Below are positions 34,544-42,202 of a stretch of 46,638 bases of DNA, in pieces. Under the pieces are notes generated by a model, which was not told the DNA's origin, did not search any database, and worked only from the letters and a program-made list of their open reading frames with translations. The number at the start of each line of letters is the position of its first letter. The stretch's first letter is position 1. The stretch comes from Bacillota bacterium. GTDB lineage: Bacteria; Bacillota; Clostridia; Christensenellales; Aristaeellaceae. The position numbers and the translations under genes are program-made. The stretch is from NCBI GenBank assembly GCA_023415715.1, contig JAEZJP010000267.1:1-46638 (forward strand), in the 5' to 3' direction.

Positions 34544-35653
34544 TCAGTGAATCAGTTCGGCGGGCATCCAGTCGGCAACGGACAGGTAAGAAAGGTTGCC
34601 GTAGGTGTCGGGCGCCACGGTGCCAAGGTTCTCCACGGTGGAGTCGGTCTTCAGGCTGGTAGCCAGGATAGCGGTGCCGGGAACTTCAACCACGTCCACG
34701 CCGTACTGAGCGGTAGCGGGATCGTAGATCTTGTCATACTGGTTGGCCAGTTCGAGCAGCAGCAGACGCATGGCGATCTCGCCGTTGAGCGTCCAGTCGG
34801 TGGTGCCGGCGGCGGTCCAGATGTCCGGGCGGGTCATCATGTTGGTGATGTCAACGGGATCGATGTCCACAGAAGCCATCGGCAGCACGGTGCCAACCTT
34901 GCCGTTGAAGTTGTCATTTTCGATGATCGCGTTGTACACGCCCTGGCCGTAAGCATCGTAGTATACGACGACGCCGTCTACATCAGCGCGGTTGATGCCC
35001 TGCAGATAAGCGGCGGCAACAGCGTTGGCGGAATCAACGGTATCCTGCAGAGGCTGAATTTCGCCGACGGTCTTGATCTTGCCGGCAGCTTCATATTCCT
35101 GCCAGCCAACTTCGCGGCGGTCAAAGGGGCTGATGTAGTTCGGGCCGCGCCATACTTTGATCAGGCGCACGCCTTCGCCAAACTGCTTGATGAAGTTGTC
35201 GAGCAGAACGGTTACAAGGCTCTTGTCCTGCTGGAACAGCTGGGTGACACCGGGCAGCTTCTGATACTGGCCGTCCGCATAGAACTGGGTATCGAAGCAC
35301 ACGAGCTTGAGGTTAGGATACTGCTCCGTGATGCCCTTCAGGAACACATAGGAGCCGTCCTTGTTGCCGTGGCTGACGATCAGGCCGTCATAGCCGGCGG
35401 CGGCGCAGCTGGAGATGGTGTCCTGCCACTTGTTGATGTCGTTGTCGCAGAAGAAGAAGTCGAACTGAACACCAAGCTTGGCGGCCAGATCAGCGCAGGA
35501 ATCCTTCCACATCTGGAAGATGGTGGCGGAAGGCAGCTGCATAATATAAGCAACCTTCTTGCCGGTTACGGGATTGGCGGTTTCGCCAAGAGCTGAGGTG
35601 GCCAATGCGAATACCATCAGGAGCGCCAGTGCCATGGATACAATCTTTTTCAT
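34544..35653 (-). CDS. Periplasmic-binding-type sugar-binding protein of the ABC importer
   Basis: 369 aa. A signal peptide covers residues 1-23 (MALALLMVFALATSALG). No cysteine follows the hydrophobic core, so it lacks the lipobox normally used to anchor such proteins in Gram-positive cells. The mature part has the peripla_BP_4 layout: KVAYIMQLPSATIFQMWKDS, AAGYDGLIVSHGN and DVDGVVVYYDAYGQGVYNAI. It is the first gene of the importer operon. GGAGG lies 7 nt upstream of the ATG. Confidence 0.9.
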   Translation of the reverse strand: MKKIVSMALALLMVFALATSALGETANPVTGKKVAYIMQLPSATIFQMWKDSCADLAAKLGVQFDFFFCDNDINKWQDTISSCAAAGYDGLIVSHGNKDGSYVFLKGITEQYPNLKLVCFDTQFYADGQYQKLPGVTQLFQQDKSLVTVLLDNFIKQFGEGVRLIKVWRGPNYISPFDRREVGWQEYEAAGKIKTVGEIQPLQDTVDSANAVAAAYLQGINRADVDGVVVYYDAYGQGVYNAIIENDNFNGKVGTVLPMASVDIDPVDITNMMTRPDIWTAAGTTDWTLNGEIAMRLLLLELANQYDKIYDPATAQYGVDVVEVPGTAILATSLKTDSTVENLGTVAPDTYGNLSYLSVADWMPAELIH

Positions 35654-35712
35654 GGTAAACCTCCTTATAAAGTTTTAGGGGTTTCAGTTATAGTTCACCC
35701 CGTGTTAAGGCC

Positions 35713-35741
35713 AGTATAGCACCTTTATGGAGTAATGGCAA
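35713..35741 (-). promoter_or_regulatory. Promoter of the ABC importer operon
   Basis: Minus-strand TTGCCA (35741-35736), 17-base spacer and TATACT (35718-35713). Confidence 0.65.
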
Positions 35742-35747
35742 GTGATT

Positions 35748-35894
35748 GTTCATTGTTTTTTAGTTTTTTTTCAAAATTCTGATAAGTTGGAAAAATATAA
35801 TAAATAGATAGATTTGATCGAATTTTTGCAATATTATGTTGAATTATCCTCCTTTCTAGTCGTTTGATTTTCAAAGAATCTGTTGACAATGAAC
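35748..35894. repeat. Distant inverted repeat flanking the divergent promoters
   Basis: GTTCATTGT at 35748-35756 and its exact reverse complement ACAATGAAC at 35886-35894. One copy abuts the -35 of the importer promoter, the other overlaps the -35 of the BMC promoter. The 130-bp spacing would fit one regulator binding both promoters, possibly with looping. No regulator gene is in the window. Could be chance for a 9-mer in AT-rich DNA. Confidence 0.4.
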
Positions 35895-35911
35895 CATAAT
35901 ACAACTATAAT
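35883..35911 (+). promoter_or_regulatory. Consensus promoter of the BMC operon
   Basis: TTGACA at 35883-35888, 17-base spacer, TATAAT at 35906-35911: a perfect sigma-A consensus. A promoter this strong normally needs repression, consistent with the overlapping inverted-repeat half. The leader to the aldolase gene is about 85 nt. Confidence 0.8.
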
Positions 35912-35939
35912 GGGAGCGGAAAAGATAAACACGCAACAA

Positions 35940-35959
35940 CTAAACAACGCTAAACAAGT
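35940..35959 (+). repeat. Tandem 10-bp repeat in the BMC operon leader
   Basis: CTAAACAACG followed directly by CTAAACAAGT, one helical turn apart, about 30 nt downstream of the predicted start site. ACAAG/CTTGT at 35954-35971 could form a small hairpin. Possible operator or leader element; weak evidence. Confidence 0.3.
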
Positions 35960-36001
35960 ACTGTTGCTTGTACATGAATCGAAAGTGCGTAGGTGATTAA
36001 T

Positions 36002-36859
36002 ATGCCTAACGGCCGCAAATATCTAACGGACAGCGAAGCGAAGAAGTTGATTGTGGAAATCGGCAAACGCATGTATGCCAAGAACTTCGTGGCTGCAAAC
36101 GACGGCAATATCAGCTGCAAGGTAGATGATGACATCATCTGGACGACGCCCACGGGCGTATCCAAGGGTTTTATGAGCGAGGACCAGATGGTGAAAATGC
36201 GATTGGACGGCACGGTGCTTTCCCAGGGGGAGCGCGGCCCCTCCAGCGAAGTCAAAATGCACCTTCGTATTTATAATGAAAATCCTGAGGCGTTGGGCGT
36301 ATGCCATGCCCATCCGCCTATCAGCACTTCGTTTGCCATCGCCGGCATCAGCCTGGACAAAGCGATATATCCCGAGGCGCTGGTGAACCTGGGCACCGTG
36401 CCCTGCGTGCATTATGAAGCCCCCGGCTCTCAGGGCATCCCTGATTCCATCGCTCCCTATGCAAGGGATTATAACGCTCTGCTGCTTGCCAACCACGGCG
36501 CGGTTGCTTGGGGGCCTTCGCTGATGGACGCCTGGTACCGCCTGGAGTCCACCGAGCATTATGCCATGGTGATCATGTACACCGGCAATATAATAGGAAA
36601 GGCAAATACTTTAAGCTGTGAGCAGGTGAACGAGCTGATCGAAATCCGCAATAAGCTTGGCATCACCTCCGGCGGCATTCCGCCATGTTCCGCCCGCCCG
36701 ACAAACACGCAGGACGTGATCGCCGGGCATTCCCCGGTTGGTTCCTCGCCGCTTATGGAAAAGAACTGCGGCTGTGCGGAGATTAAAGCGCAAAGCGAGA
36801 TCGATGTGCAGGCAATCACCCAGGCGGTGCTTGAGCGCCTGAAAAGCCTGAACAGGTGA
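36002..36859 (+). CDS. Class II aldolase with C-terminal encapsulation peptide
   Basis: 285 aa. Zinc-dependent class II aldolase/adducin fold: NDGNISCKVDDD, TPTGVSKG, the catalytic Glu83 in SSEVKMH, zinc ligands His102 and His104 in CHAHPP, and a third His in LLANHGAVAWG. Known members cleave fuculose-1-P, rhamnulose-1-P or, in the DHAP shunt, 5-deoxyribulose-1-P and 5-methylthioribulose-1-P. The catalytic domain ends near 215; a linker with several Cys follows, and the last residues form an amphipathic helix (about 267-283, IDVQAITQAVLERLKSL) typical of BMC encapsulation peptides. The start at 36002 has AGGTGA upstream. It is the first gene of the operon, and with mtnK and mtnA downstream the 5-deoxy/5-methylthio substrate is favoured over fuculose phosphate. 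Confidence 0.88.
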   Translation: MPNGRKYLTDSEAKKLIVEIGKRMYAKNFVAANDGNISCKVDDDIIWTTPTGVSKGFMSEDQMVKMRLDGTVLSQGERGPSSEVKMHLRIYNENPEALGVCHAHPPISTSFAIAGISLDKAIYPEALVNLGTVPCVHYEAPGSQGIPDSIAPYARDYNALLLANHGAVAWGPSLMDAWYRLESTEHYAMVIMYTGNIIGKANTLSCEQVNELIEIRNKLGITSGGIPPCSARPTNTQDVIAGHSPVGSSPLMEKNCGCAEIKAQSEIDVQAITQAVLERLKSLNR

Positions 36860-36884
36860 GTCAAATCCTGCGGGGGAGAGAGCG

Positions 36885-38216
36885 ATGAAGGCAATTGTAC
36901 TGGGCGGCGTCGCCGCCGGGATGAGCGCCGCGTCCAAGCTGAAAAGGGAGCGGCCGGAGGCGGAGGTCGTCGTTTATGAGCGGGGAAACTTCCTTTCTTA
37001 CGGCGCGTGCGGCCTGCCGTACTACATCGGTGGGTTCAACAGCGATGCGGGCAAGCTGATCGCACGTACCCGCGAGCAGTACGACAAGATGGGCATCCGC
37101 ACTTTTTTGAGGCATGAAGCCCTCAAGGTGGACGCTGCCTTAAAGCGTGTGGAGATCAAAAACCACGATACAGGTGAAACCTTCTTAGACAGCTACGATG
37201 TGCTGATGATCGCCGTTGGCTGCCAAAGCGTGATGCCTGCGGTGGAGGGCGCAAATCTTCCCTCCGTGTTCTACGTGAAAACCATGGAGGATGGGCTCCT
37301 GTTTGAGAAGATCGCCCATTTGCAGGGTGTGAACGAAGTGGTGATCGTCGGCGGCGGGTATATCGGCGTGGAAATGGCCGAAGCGTTGCTTAACCTTGAC
37401 AAGAAGGTAACCATCGTAGAGGCGGCTGAAAGACTGCTGGCCCCGTTTGAACCGGAATTTTCCGAGATGGCCGCTCAGGAACTTGAGCGCAAGGGCGTTT
37501 CTTTGAAGCTTAAGGAGCGCGTAACCTCCTTTACCGAGGAAAAGGAGTACCGGGTGGTGCACACCGACCGCGGCGAATACCGCGCGGACGTGGTTCTGGT
37601 CGCCATCGGCGTTGTGCCGGCGACAGGCTTCCTCAAGGATACCGGCATCGACATGGCCAGAAACGGCGCGCTGATTGTTGACCGCGAGCAGCGCACAAGC
37701 CTGCCGGACGTTTTTTCGGCGGGGGATTGCGCGGTTTGCTGGCATAGGGCTGCACAGGAGAATTACTTCCTGCCGCTGGGCACCGTGGCCAACAAGTGCG
37801 GGCGTATCGCCGGGGCCAACATGGCCGGCGCGCATGAAACATTCGAGGGTGCGCTGGGCACGGCAGCCATCAAGGTGTGCGAGCTGGAAATGGCGCGCAC
37901 AGGGCTCAGCGAGGCGGATGCAAAACGCAAGGGCATCGACTACGATATGAAGCTCGTGGTAGCCAATGACCATCCGGCCTACTACCCCAACCCCACGAAG
38001 CTTACCATCAAACTTCTGTATGAGAAACGTACCCTCCGGCTGCTGGGAGCAAACATCGCGGGGTTAAAAGGCGCGGTTTTGAGAGGGGATATCTTCGCCG
38101 CTGCCATCCATGCGGGCATGACTACCGATGAGCTGGGTATGGTGGACCTGGCCTATGCGCCGCCCTTTGCCACCGTATGGGACGCGGTGAACATTGCCGC
38201 AAATGCTGCCAAGTAG
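36885..38216 (+). CDS. CoA-disulfide-reductase-like FAD/NAD(P)H flavoprotein
   Basis: 443 aa. FAD-binding GGVAAGMSAASKLKR at the start, redox Cys42 in SYGACGLPYYIGG, NAD(P)H-binding VVIVGGGYIGVEMAEAL near 150, FSAGDCA near 280 and a C-terminal dimerisation domain. The single active cysteine is typical of CoA-disulfide reductase and NADH oxidase. It may keep CoA reduced for the aldehyde dehydrogenase or recycle NADH. It is unusual inside a BMC operon and has no visible encapsulation peptide. 26 nt after the aldolase, GGAGAG before the ATG. Confidence 0.85.
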   Translation: MKAIVLGGVAAGMSAASKLKRERPEAEVVVYERGNFLSYGACGLPYYIGGFNSDAGKLIARTREQYDKMGIRTFLRHEALKVDAALKRVEIKNHDTGETFLDSYDVLMIAVGCQSVMPAVEGANLPSVFYVKTMEDGLLFEKIAHLQGVNEVVIVGGGYIGVEMAEALLNLDKKVTIVEAAERLLAPFEPEFSEMAAQELERKGVSLKLKERVTSFTEEKEYRVVHTDRGEYRADVVLVAIGVVPATGFLKDTGIDMARNGALIVDREQRTSLPDVFSAGDCAVCWHRAAQENYFLPLGTVANKCGRIAGANMAGAHETFEGALGTAAIKVCELEMARTGLSEADAKRKGIDYDMKLVVANDHPAYYPNPTKLTIKLLYEKRTLRLLGANIAGLKGAVLRGDIFAAAIHAGMTTDELGMVDLAYAPPFATVWDAVNIAANAAK

Positions 38217-38268
38217 CCCGTAAAGCGTGGGCCTGCCGCGAAACATTCTTAGGAAGCGAGGTGACTCC

Positions 38269-39063
38269 ATGAGCAAGCTGACCAGTTTGGCAAAGGCGGT
38301 AGCGTTAGTCCCCGACGGGGCGCTGCTGGGCCTTGGCGGAAACGCCTTAAACCGTGCGCCAATGGCGGCTGTCATGGAGCTGGCTCGTCAAAATAAGCGC
38401 GGTCTTCGGCTTGTGAAGACAGCCGGCGGCATGGATGTCGACCTGCTTTGCCTCGCCGGCTGCGTAAAAAGCGTGGACGCGGGCTTTATCAGCTTTGAGA
38501 CGGAATACTCCCTCTGCCAAAATTACCGCAAGGCCGTGCAGGAAGGCACGGTCAAGGCCAACGAGCATGCCTGCTACACGGTCATCAGCGCGCTTAGGGC
38601 CGCCAGCTACGGCATTCCGTTCATGCCGGTACGCGGGCTTCAAATCAGCGATCTGATCGCGGCAAACGATTATTTCGCCACTGTTAACGATCCCTTTACC
38701 GGTGAAACGCTGAATGCAGTAAAGGCCATCCGGCCGGATGTGAGCATCGTGCATGCCCAGCTTGCAGATTCACTGGGCAACGCGCTCATCGAAGGTCCGA
38801 AGTATGAGGATGTGCTTTTGTCCCGCGCCTCCAAGACGGTCATTGTGACTGCCGAGCGCATCGTGGGCGGGGATTATTTTGCAAAGTCGGATGTAAAGGC
38901 CAACATCCCGCATTTTCTGGTGAGTGCGGTGGCACATGTTCCGCGGGGCGCATCTCCCGGGGCCTGCCATGGCGCTTACGGCGTAAGGGACGAGGATATC
39001 CGTTCCTTTCTGAAGCTTGATAATGCCGGGGACCTTAATGCCTGGCTGAATAGGAGGCCGTGA
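38269..39063 (+). CDS. CoA-transferase-fold protein, alpha subunit (GctA-like)
   Basis: 264 aa from the ATG at 38269 (GAGGT 6 nt upstream). CoA transferase family I features: GALLGLGGNALNRAPMAAV, LVKTAGGMDVDLLCLAG, FISFETEYSLCQNYR and VHAQLADSLGNALIEGP. With the next gene it makes a two-subunit enzyme resembling glutaconate CoA-transferase. In this operon it could exchange CoA between acids, or hydrolyse a CoA thioester. Not a usual BMC component. Confidence 0.82.
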   Translation: MSKLTSLAKAVALVPDGALLGLGGNALNRAPMAAVMELARQNKRGLRLVKTAGGMDVDLLCLAGCVKSVDAGFISFETEYSLCQNYRKAVQEGTVKANEHACYTVISALRAASYGIPFMPVRGLQISDLIAANDYFATVNDPFTGETLNAVKAIRPDVSIVHAQLADSLGNALIEGPKYEDVLLSRASKTVIVTAERIVGGDYFAKSDVKANIPHFLVSAVAHVPRGASPGACHGAYGVRDEDIRSFLKLDNAGDLNAWLNRRP

Positions 39064-39064
39064 C

Positions 39065-39781
39065 ATGCCAAGACCCTGTGATATTATGACGGTCAGTATG
39101 GCGCGCCTCATTCATGACGGGGAAACGGTTTTCCACGGTGTCAGCTCCCATATGCCGCTGATTGCCGTGCTGCTTGCAAAAGCGACCCATGCGCCAAACG
39201 CCGTTCACCTGAACATTCCCGGCGGCGTAGATCCCCAAAAACCCCGCCTGCAAAGCTTTACCAGCGCCGGCAACGATCTGTGGGAGCCGGCTGCGGCGGA
39301 ATTTCCCCTTCAGGAGGTGTTCGACCTGAGCATGCGGGGAGGACTGGACGTAGCGTTTTTAAGCGGTGTTCAGTTTGACAACCGCGGCGGTGTCAATGCC
39401 TCGGTGATAGGGGATTACAAAAAGCCCAAAGTACGCCTGCCGGGCGGTGCGGGCAGCGCCGTACTCATCCCCACCGCGAAGCGCGCCATCATCTGGCGTA
39501 CAAAGCACGACAGGCGCACCTTTTGCGACAAGCTTGATTTTGTGACGGCGCGCGGTAATGTGAGCGACATCGTGACACCGCTTTGCATCTTTACCATGTA
39601 TGGCGGCGAGCTGCTTTTAAAGAGCGTACATCCAACCTCCAGCATTGAGGAGGTTGCCGATAACACCGCTTTTCCCATCCGCTACATCGAGCTTGCCACA
39701 ACCCCGCCCCCAACTGAGGAGGAGCTGCGCAAGCTCACGGAGATCGACCCCAATGATTTGCGCAGCCTGGAGTTCCGCTAG
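39065..39781 (+). CDS. CoA-transferase-fold protein, beta subunit lacking the expected catalytic Glu
   Basis: 238 aa. GctB-like landmarks: GETVFHGVSSHMPLIAVLLA, FLSGVQFDNRGGVNASVIGD, RLPGGAGSA and the end YIELATTPPPTEEELR. In glutaconate CoA-transferase the beta subunit carries the catalytic Glu in a VES-G motif after APDCHII; aligned by eye, the same site here reads APNAVHLNIPGG, with Ile near position 51. If correct, it cannot form the usual glutamyl-CoA intermediate. IpdAB-type relatives without this Glu are hydrolases. AGGAGG lies 7 nt upstream, overlapping the alpha stop region. Confidence 0.82.
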   Translation: MPRPCDIMTVSMARLIHDGETVFHGVSSHMPLIAVLLAKATHAPNAVHLNIPGGVDPQKPRLQSFTSAGNDLWEPAAAEFPLQEVFDLSMRGGLDVAFLSGVQFDNRGGVNASVIGDYKKPKVRLPGGAGSAVLIPTAKRAIIWRTKHDRRTFCDKLDFVTARGNVSDIVTPLCIFTMYGGELLLKSVHPTSSIEEVADNTAFPIRYIELATTPPPTEEELRKLTEIDPNDLRSLEFR

Positions 39782-39852
39782 AACGAACCGGTTCTGACCG
39801 AAAGGCGAAATGAATTTGTTCCATTATTTATAAAAGGAAGGAAGTCTTGAAC

Positions 39853-41061
39853 ATGTCCCGCTTCGACACCTATTTCCTGATGAAAACACCCGACGTGCTG
39901 GAGTACACGAAGGAAAAGGGTTACATGCCCGTGGACGCGGAACTGAATGCCAAGGAAATCGGTGACGGCAACCTGAACTATGTCTACCGTGTTGTGGACT
40001 TAAAAACAGGGAAAAGCGTGATCGTAAAGCAGGCGGGCGTATCGCTCCGCATTTCCGCCGAGATGAAGGTTTCAACCGACCGCAACCGCATTGAGAGCGA
40101 GATATTGCAGATCCAGTGGAAGTACGCGCCGGGCCTGGTGCCTAAGATTTATGGGTACGACACGGTGATGAGCGCCTGCGTGATGGAGGACCTTTCCGAC
40201 CATGCCCTCATGCGCTATGCGCTGATGCGCCACGAGACCTTCCCGCGCTTTGCGGAGGATGTTTCCACCTATATGGTCAACACTCTTCTTAAGACCACCG
40301 ACGTTGCCATGGAGCACAAGGCCAAGAAGGACATGGTCAAGCGTTTCATCAACCCCGAGTTGTGCGAAATTACGGAAGACCTGGTTCTTACCGAGCCGTA
40401 CAACGACTGCAACCACCGCAACCTCGTATTCCCCCAAAACGCAGCGTTTGTGAAACGTGAGCTGTATGAGGATGAAAAGCTGCATCTTGAAATCGCCAAG
40501 ATTAAATTCGATTTCATGAACAACGCCCAGGCGCTGATTCATGGTGACCTGCATACCGGATCCATCTTTGTGAAGCAGGACAGCACACGCGTTTTCGACC
40601 CCGAGTTCGCTTTCTACGGCCCCATGGGCTACGACATCGGCAACGTGGTCGCCAACCTGATCTTTGCCTACGATAACGGCGTGGCTGCTGGCGATACCGC
40701 CTTCTGCGATTGGACGCTTCAGGCTATCGAAGAGAGCCTTGACCTTTTCCGCGAGAAGTTCATGAAAACATTCGATGAGTGCGCCACCGACCGCATGGCC
40801 AAGACTCCCGGCTTCAAGGAATGGTATCTTTCCACCATTATGGCGGATACCGCAGCGTTCGCAGGCACCGAGCTCATCCGCCGCACGGTTGGCATGGCGC
40901 AGGTGAAAGACGTGACTACCATCGCCGACGAGGGCAAGCGCGCCTATGCCGAGCGCTTGAACATCCTTTGCGCGAAGGATTACATCATGAATCGTGCGAC
41001 CTTCCAAAAGGGTGGAGATTTTGTTGCAGCCGTGAAGAAAGCTTCCGAAAAAGCCAGGTGA
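39853..41061 (+). CDS. mtnK: 5-methylthioribose/5-deoxyribose kinase
   Basis: 402 aa, the usual MtnK length. Features: LNYVYRVVDLKTGKSVIVKQA (ATP-binding), the catalytic loop IHGDLHTGSIFVK and metal-binding VFDPEFAFYGPMGYDIGNV. MtnK phosphorylates C1 of 5-methylthioribose; relatives accept 5-deoxyribose. The ATG at 39853 is chosen over a TTG at 39847 because GGAAG spacing is better. No encapsulation peptide at either end, so it probably works in the cytosol. The adjacent mtnA confirms the pathway. Confidence 0.92.
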   Translation: MSRFDTYFLMKTPDVLEYTKEKGYMPVDAELNAKEIGDGNLNYVYRVVDLKTGKSVIVKQAGVSLRISAEMKVSTDRNRIESEILQIQWKYAPGLVPKIYGYDTVMSACVMEDLSDHALMRYALMRHETFPRFAEDVSTYMVNTLLKTTDVAMEHKAKKDMVKRFINPELCEITEDLVLTEPYNDCNHRNLVFPQNAAFVKRELYEDEKLHLEIAKIKFDFMNNAQALIHGDLHTGSIFVKQDSTRVFDPEFAFYGPMGYDIGNVVANLIFAYDNGVAAGDTAFCDWTLQAIEESLDLFREKFMKTFDECATDRMAKTPGFKEWYLSTIMADTAAFAGTELIRRTVGMAQVKDVTTIADEGKRAYAERLNILCAKDYIMNRATFQKGGDFVAAVKKASEKAR

Positions 41062-41112
41062 TACGCGGCGTCTTTTGCAATGGCCAAACAATACAGGCAA
41101 AGGGTGATTGAA

Positions 41113-42201
41113 ATGTCCGAAAAGAACATTATGAGCTATGAAACCGTGTCGCTGGACGATGAAAAAAGCGCGCTGGTCATTCTTAATCAGACCAAGCTGC
41201 CCTATGAGGTCGAAATTATGAACCTCACCGAGCAGAAGGATATCTGGAACGCCATTTATCTGTTGCAGGTGCGCGGCGCTCCTGCCATAGGCGTTGCCGC
41301 AGGCTTTGGTGTGTACCTGGCCGCCAAGCAGATTCAGGCGGACACATATGAGGATTTCTATAAACAGTTCAAGGCAGCCAAGGAATACCTGGACTCCGCC
41401 CGGCCCACCGCCGTGAACCTCTCCTGGGCGCTAAACCGCATGGAGCAGGTGGTGCTTGTCAATGGAGATAAGTCTGTGGCGCAGCTCAAGGAGCTTTTGC
41501 ATAAGGAATGCGTCGCCATCAAGGATGAGGACGTGTGGATGTGCCGCCAAATCGGCGAGTACGGCCTGAGCCTCATCAAGGACGGTTACGGCATCCTGAC
41601 CCACTGCAACGCCGGCCAGCTGGCCACCTCCAAGTATGGGACAGCACTGGCTCCCATTCACCTGGGCCGGGAGCGCGGCATGAACTTCAAGGTCTTTACG
41701 GATGAGACAAGGCCGCTTCTCCAGGGCGCGCGCCTTTCCGCTTTCGAGCTTCACGCCGATGGTGTGGATACAACCGTCATCTGTGATAACATGGCCTCCC
41801 AGGTCATGAAAAATGGTTGGGTGCAGGCCGTTTTCGTCGGGTGTGACCGTGTGGCCGCCAATGGCGATGCCTGCAACAAAATCGGCACCTCCGGCGTGGC
41901 GATCCTCGCCAAGTACTACGGCATCCCCTTCTATGTCTGCGGACCGACCTCTACCATTGACATGAGCATCGCCCGCGGCGAGGATATCACCATTGAGCAG
42001 CGTCCCGCTGAGGAAGTTACCGAGATGTGGTACAAAAAGCGCATGGCTCCCGAAGGCGTGGGCGTTTACAACCCTGCCTTCGACTTTGCGGATAACGAAC
42101 TGATCACAGCCATCATCACCGAGTACGGCATTGCACGGCCCCCGTACACCGAAAGCCTGAAGGAAATCTTCCGCAAAAAACTGGAAGATCAAAAAAAGTA
42201 A
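41113..42201 (+). CDS. mtnA: 5-methylthioribose/5-deoxyribose-1-phosphate isomerase
   Basis: 362 aa from the ATG at 41113 (AAGGGTGAT upstream). Family motifs: VRGAPAIGVAAGFG, SARPTAVNLSWAL, the catalytic Cys165 in THCNAGQLATS, and Asp245 in VGCDRVAANGD, 80 residues apart as in B. subtilis MtnA. It turns the aldose-1-phosphate into the 1-phosphoketose that the aldolase cleaves. No MtnB, W/X or D homologue is present, so classical methionine salvage is not the role here. One base separates it from pduL. Confidence 0.94.
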   Translation: MSEKNIMSYETVSLDDEKSALVILNQTKLPYEVEIMNLTEQKDIWNAIYLLQVRGAPAIGVAAGFGVYLAAKQIQADTYEDFYKQFKAAKEYLDSARPTAVNLSWALNRMEQVVLVNGDKSVAQLKELLHKECVAIKDEDVWMCRQIGEYGLSLIKDGYGILTHCNAGQLATSKYGTALAPIHLGRERGMNFKVFTDETRPLLQGARLSAFELHADGVDTTVICDNMASQVMKNGWVQAVFVGCDRVAANGDACNKIGTSGVAILAKYYGIPFYVCGPTSTIDMSIARGEDITIEQRPAEEVTEMWYKKRMAPEGVGVYNPAFDFADNELITAIITEYGIARPPYTESLKEIFRKKLEDQKK

Positions 42202-42202
42202 C

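Noticed and set aside
34547..35596. 349-codon plus-strand frame opposite the sugar-binding protein
   Set aside because: Antisense shadow of a well-supported gene; composition reflects its codon bias.
36002..36859. Fuculose/rhamnulose-phosphate aldolase of a fucose-rhamnose BMC
   Set aside because: No fucose or rhamnose isomerase or kinase is present, whereas MtnK and MtnA are. Kept only as a minor alternative.
40072..41100. Long minus-strand frame opposite mtnK
   Set aside because: Shadow of GC-rich codons; the mtnK catalytic motifs on the plus strand are unambiguous.
39853..42201. Classical methionine salvage (MTA to methionine)
   Set aside because: MtnB, MtnW/X or MtnC, and MtnD are absent; the aldolase and BMC genes indicate the DHAP-shunt branch.
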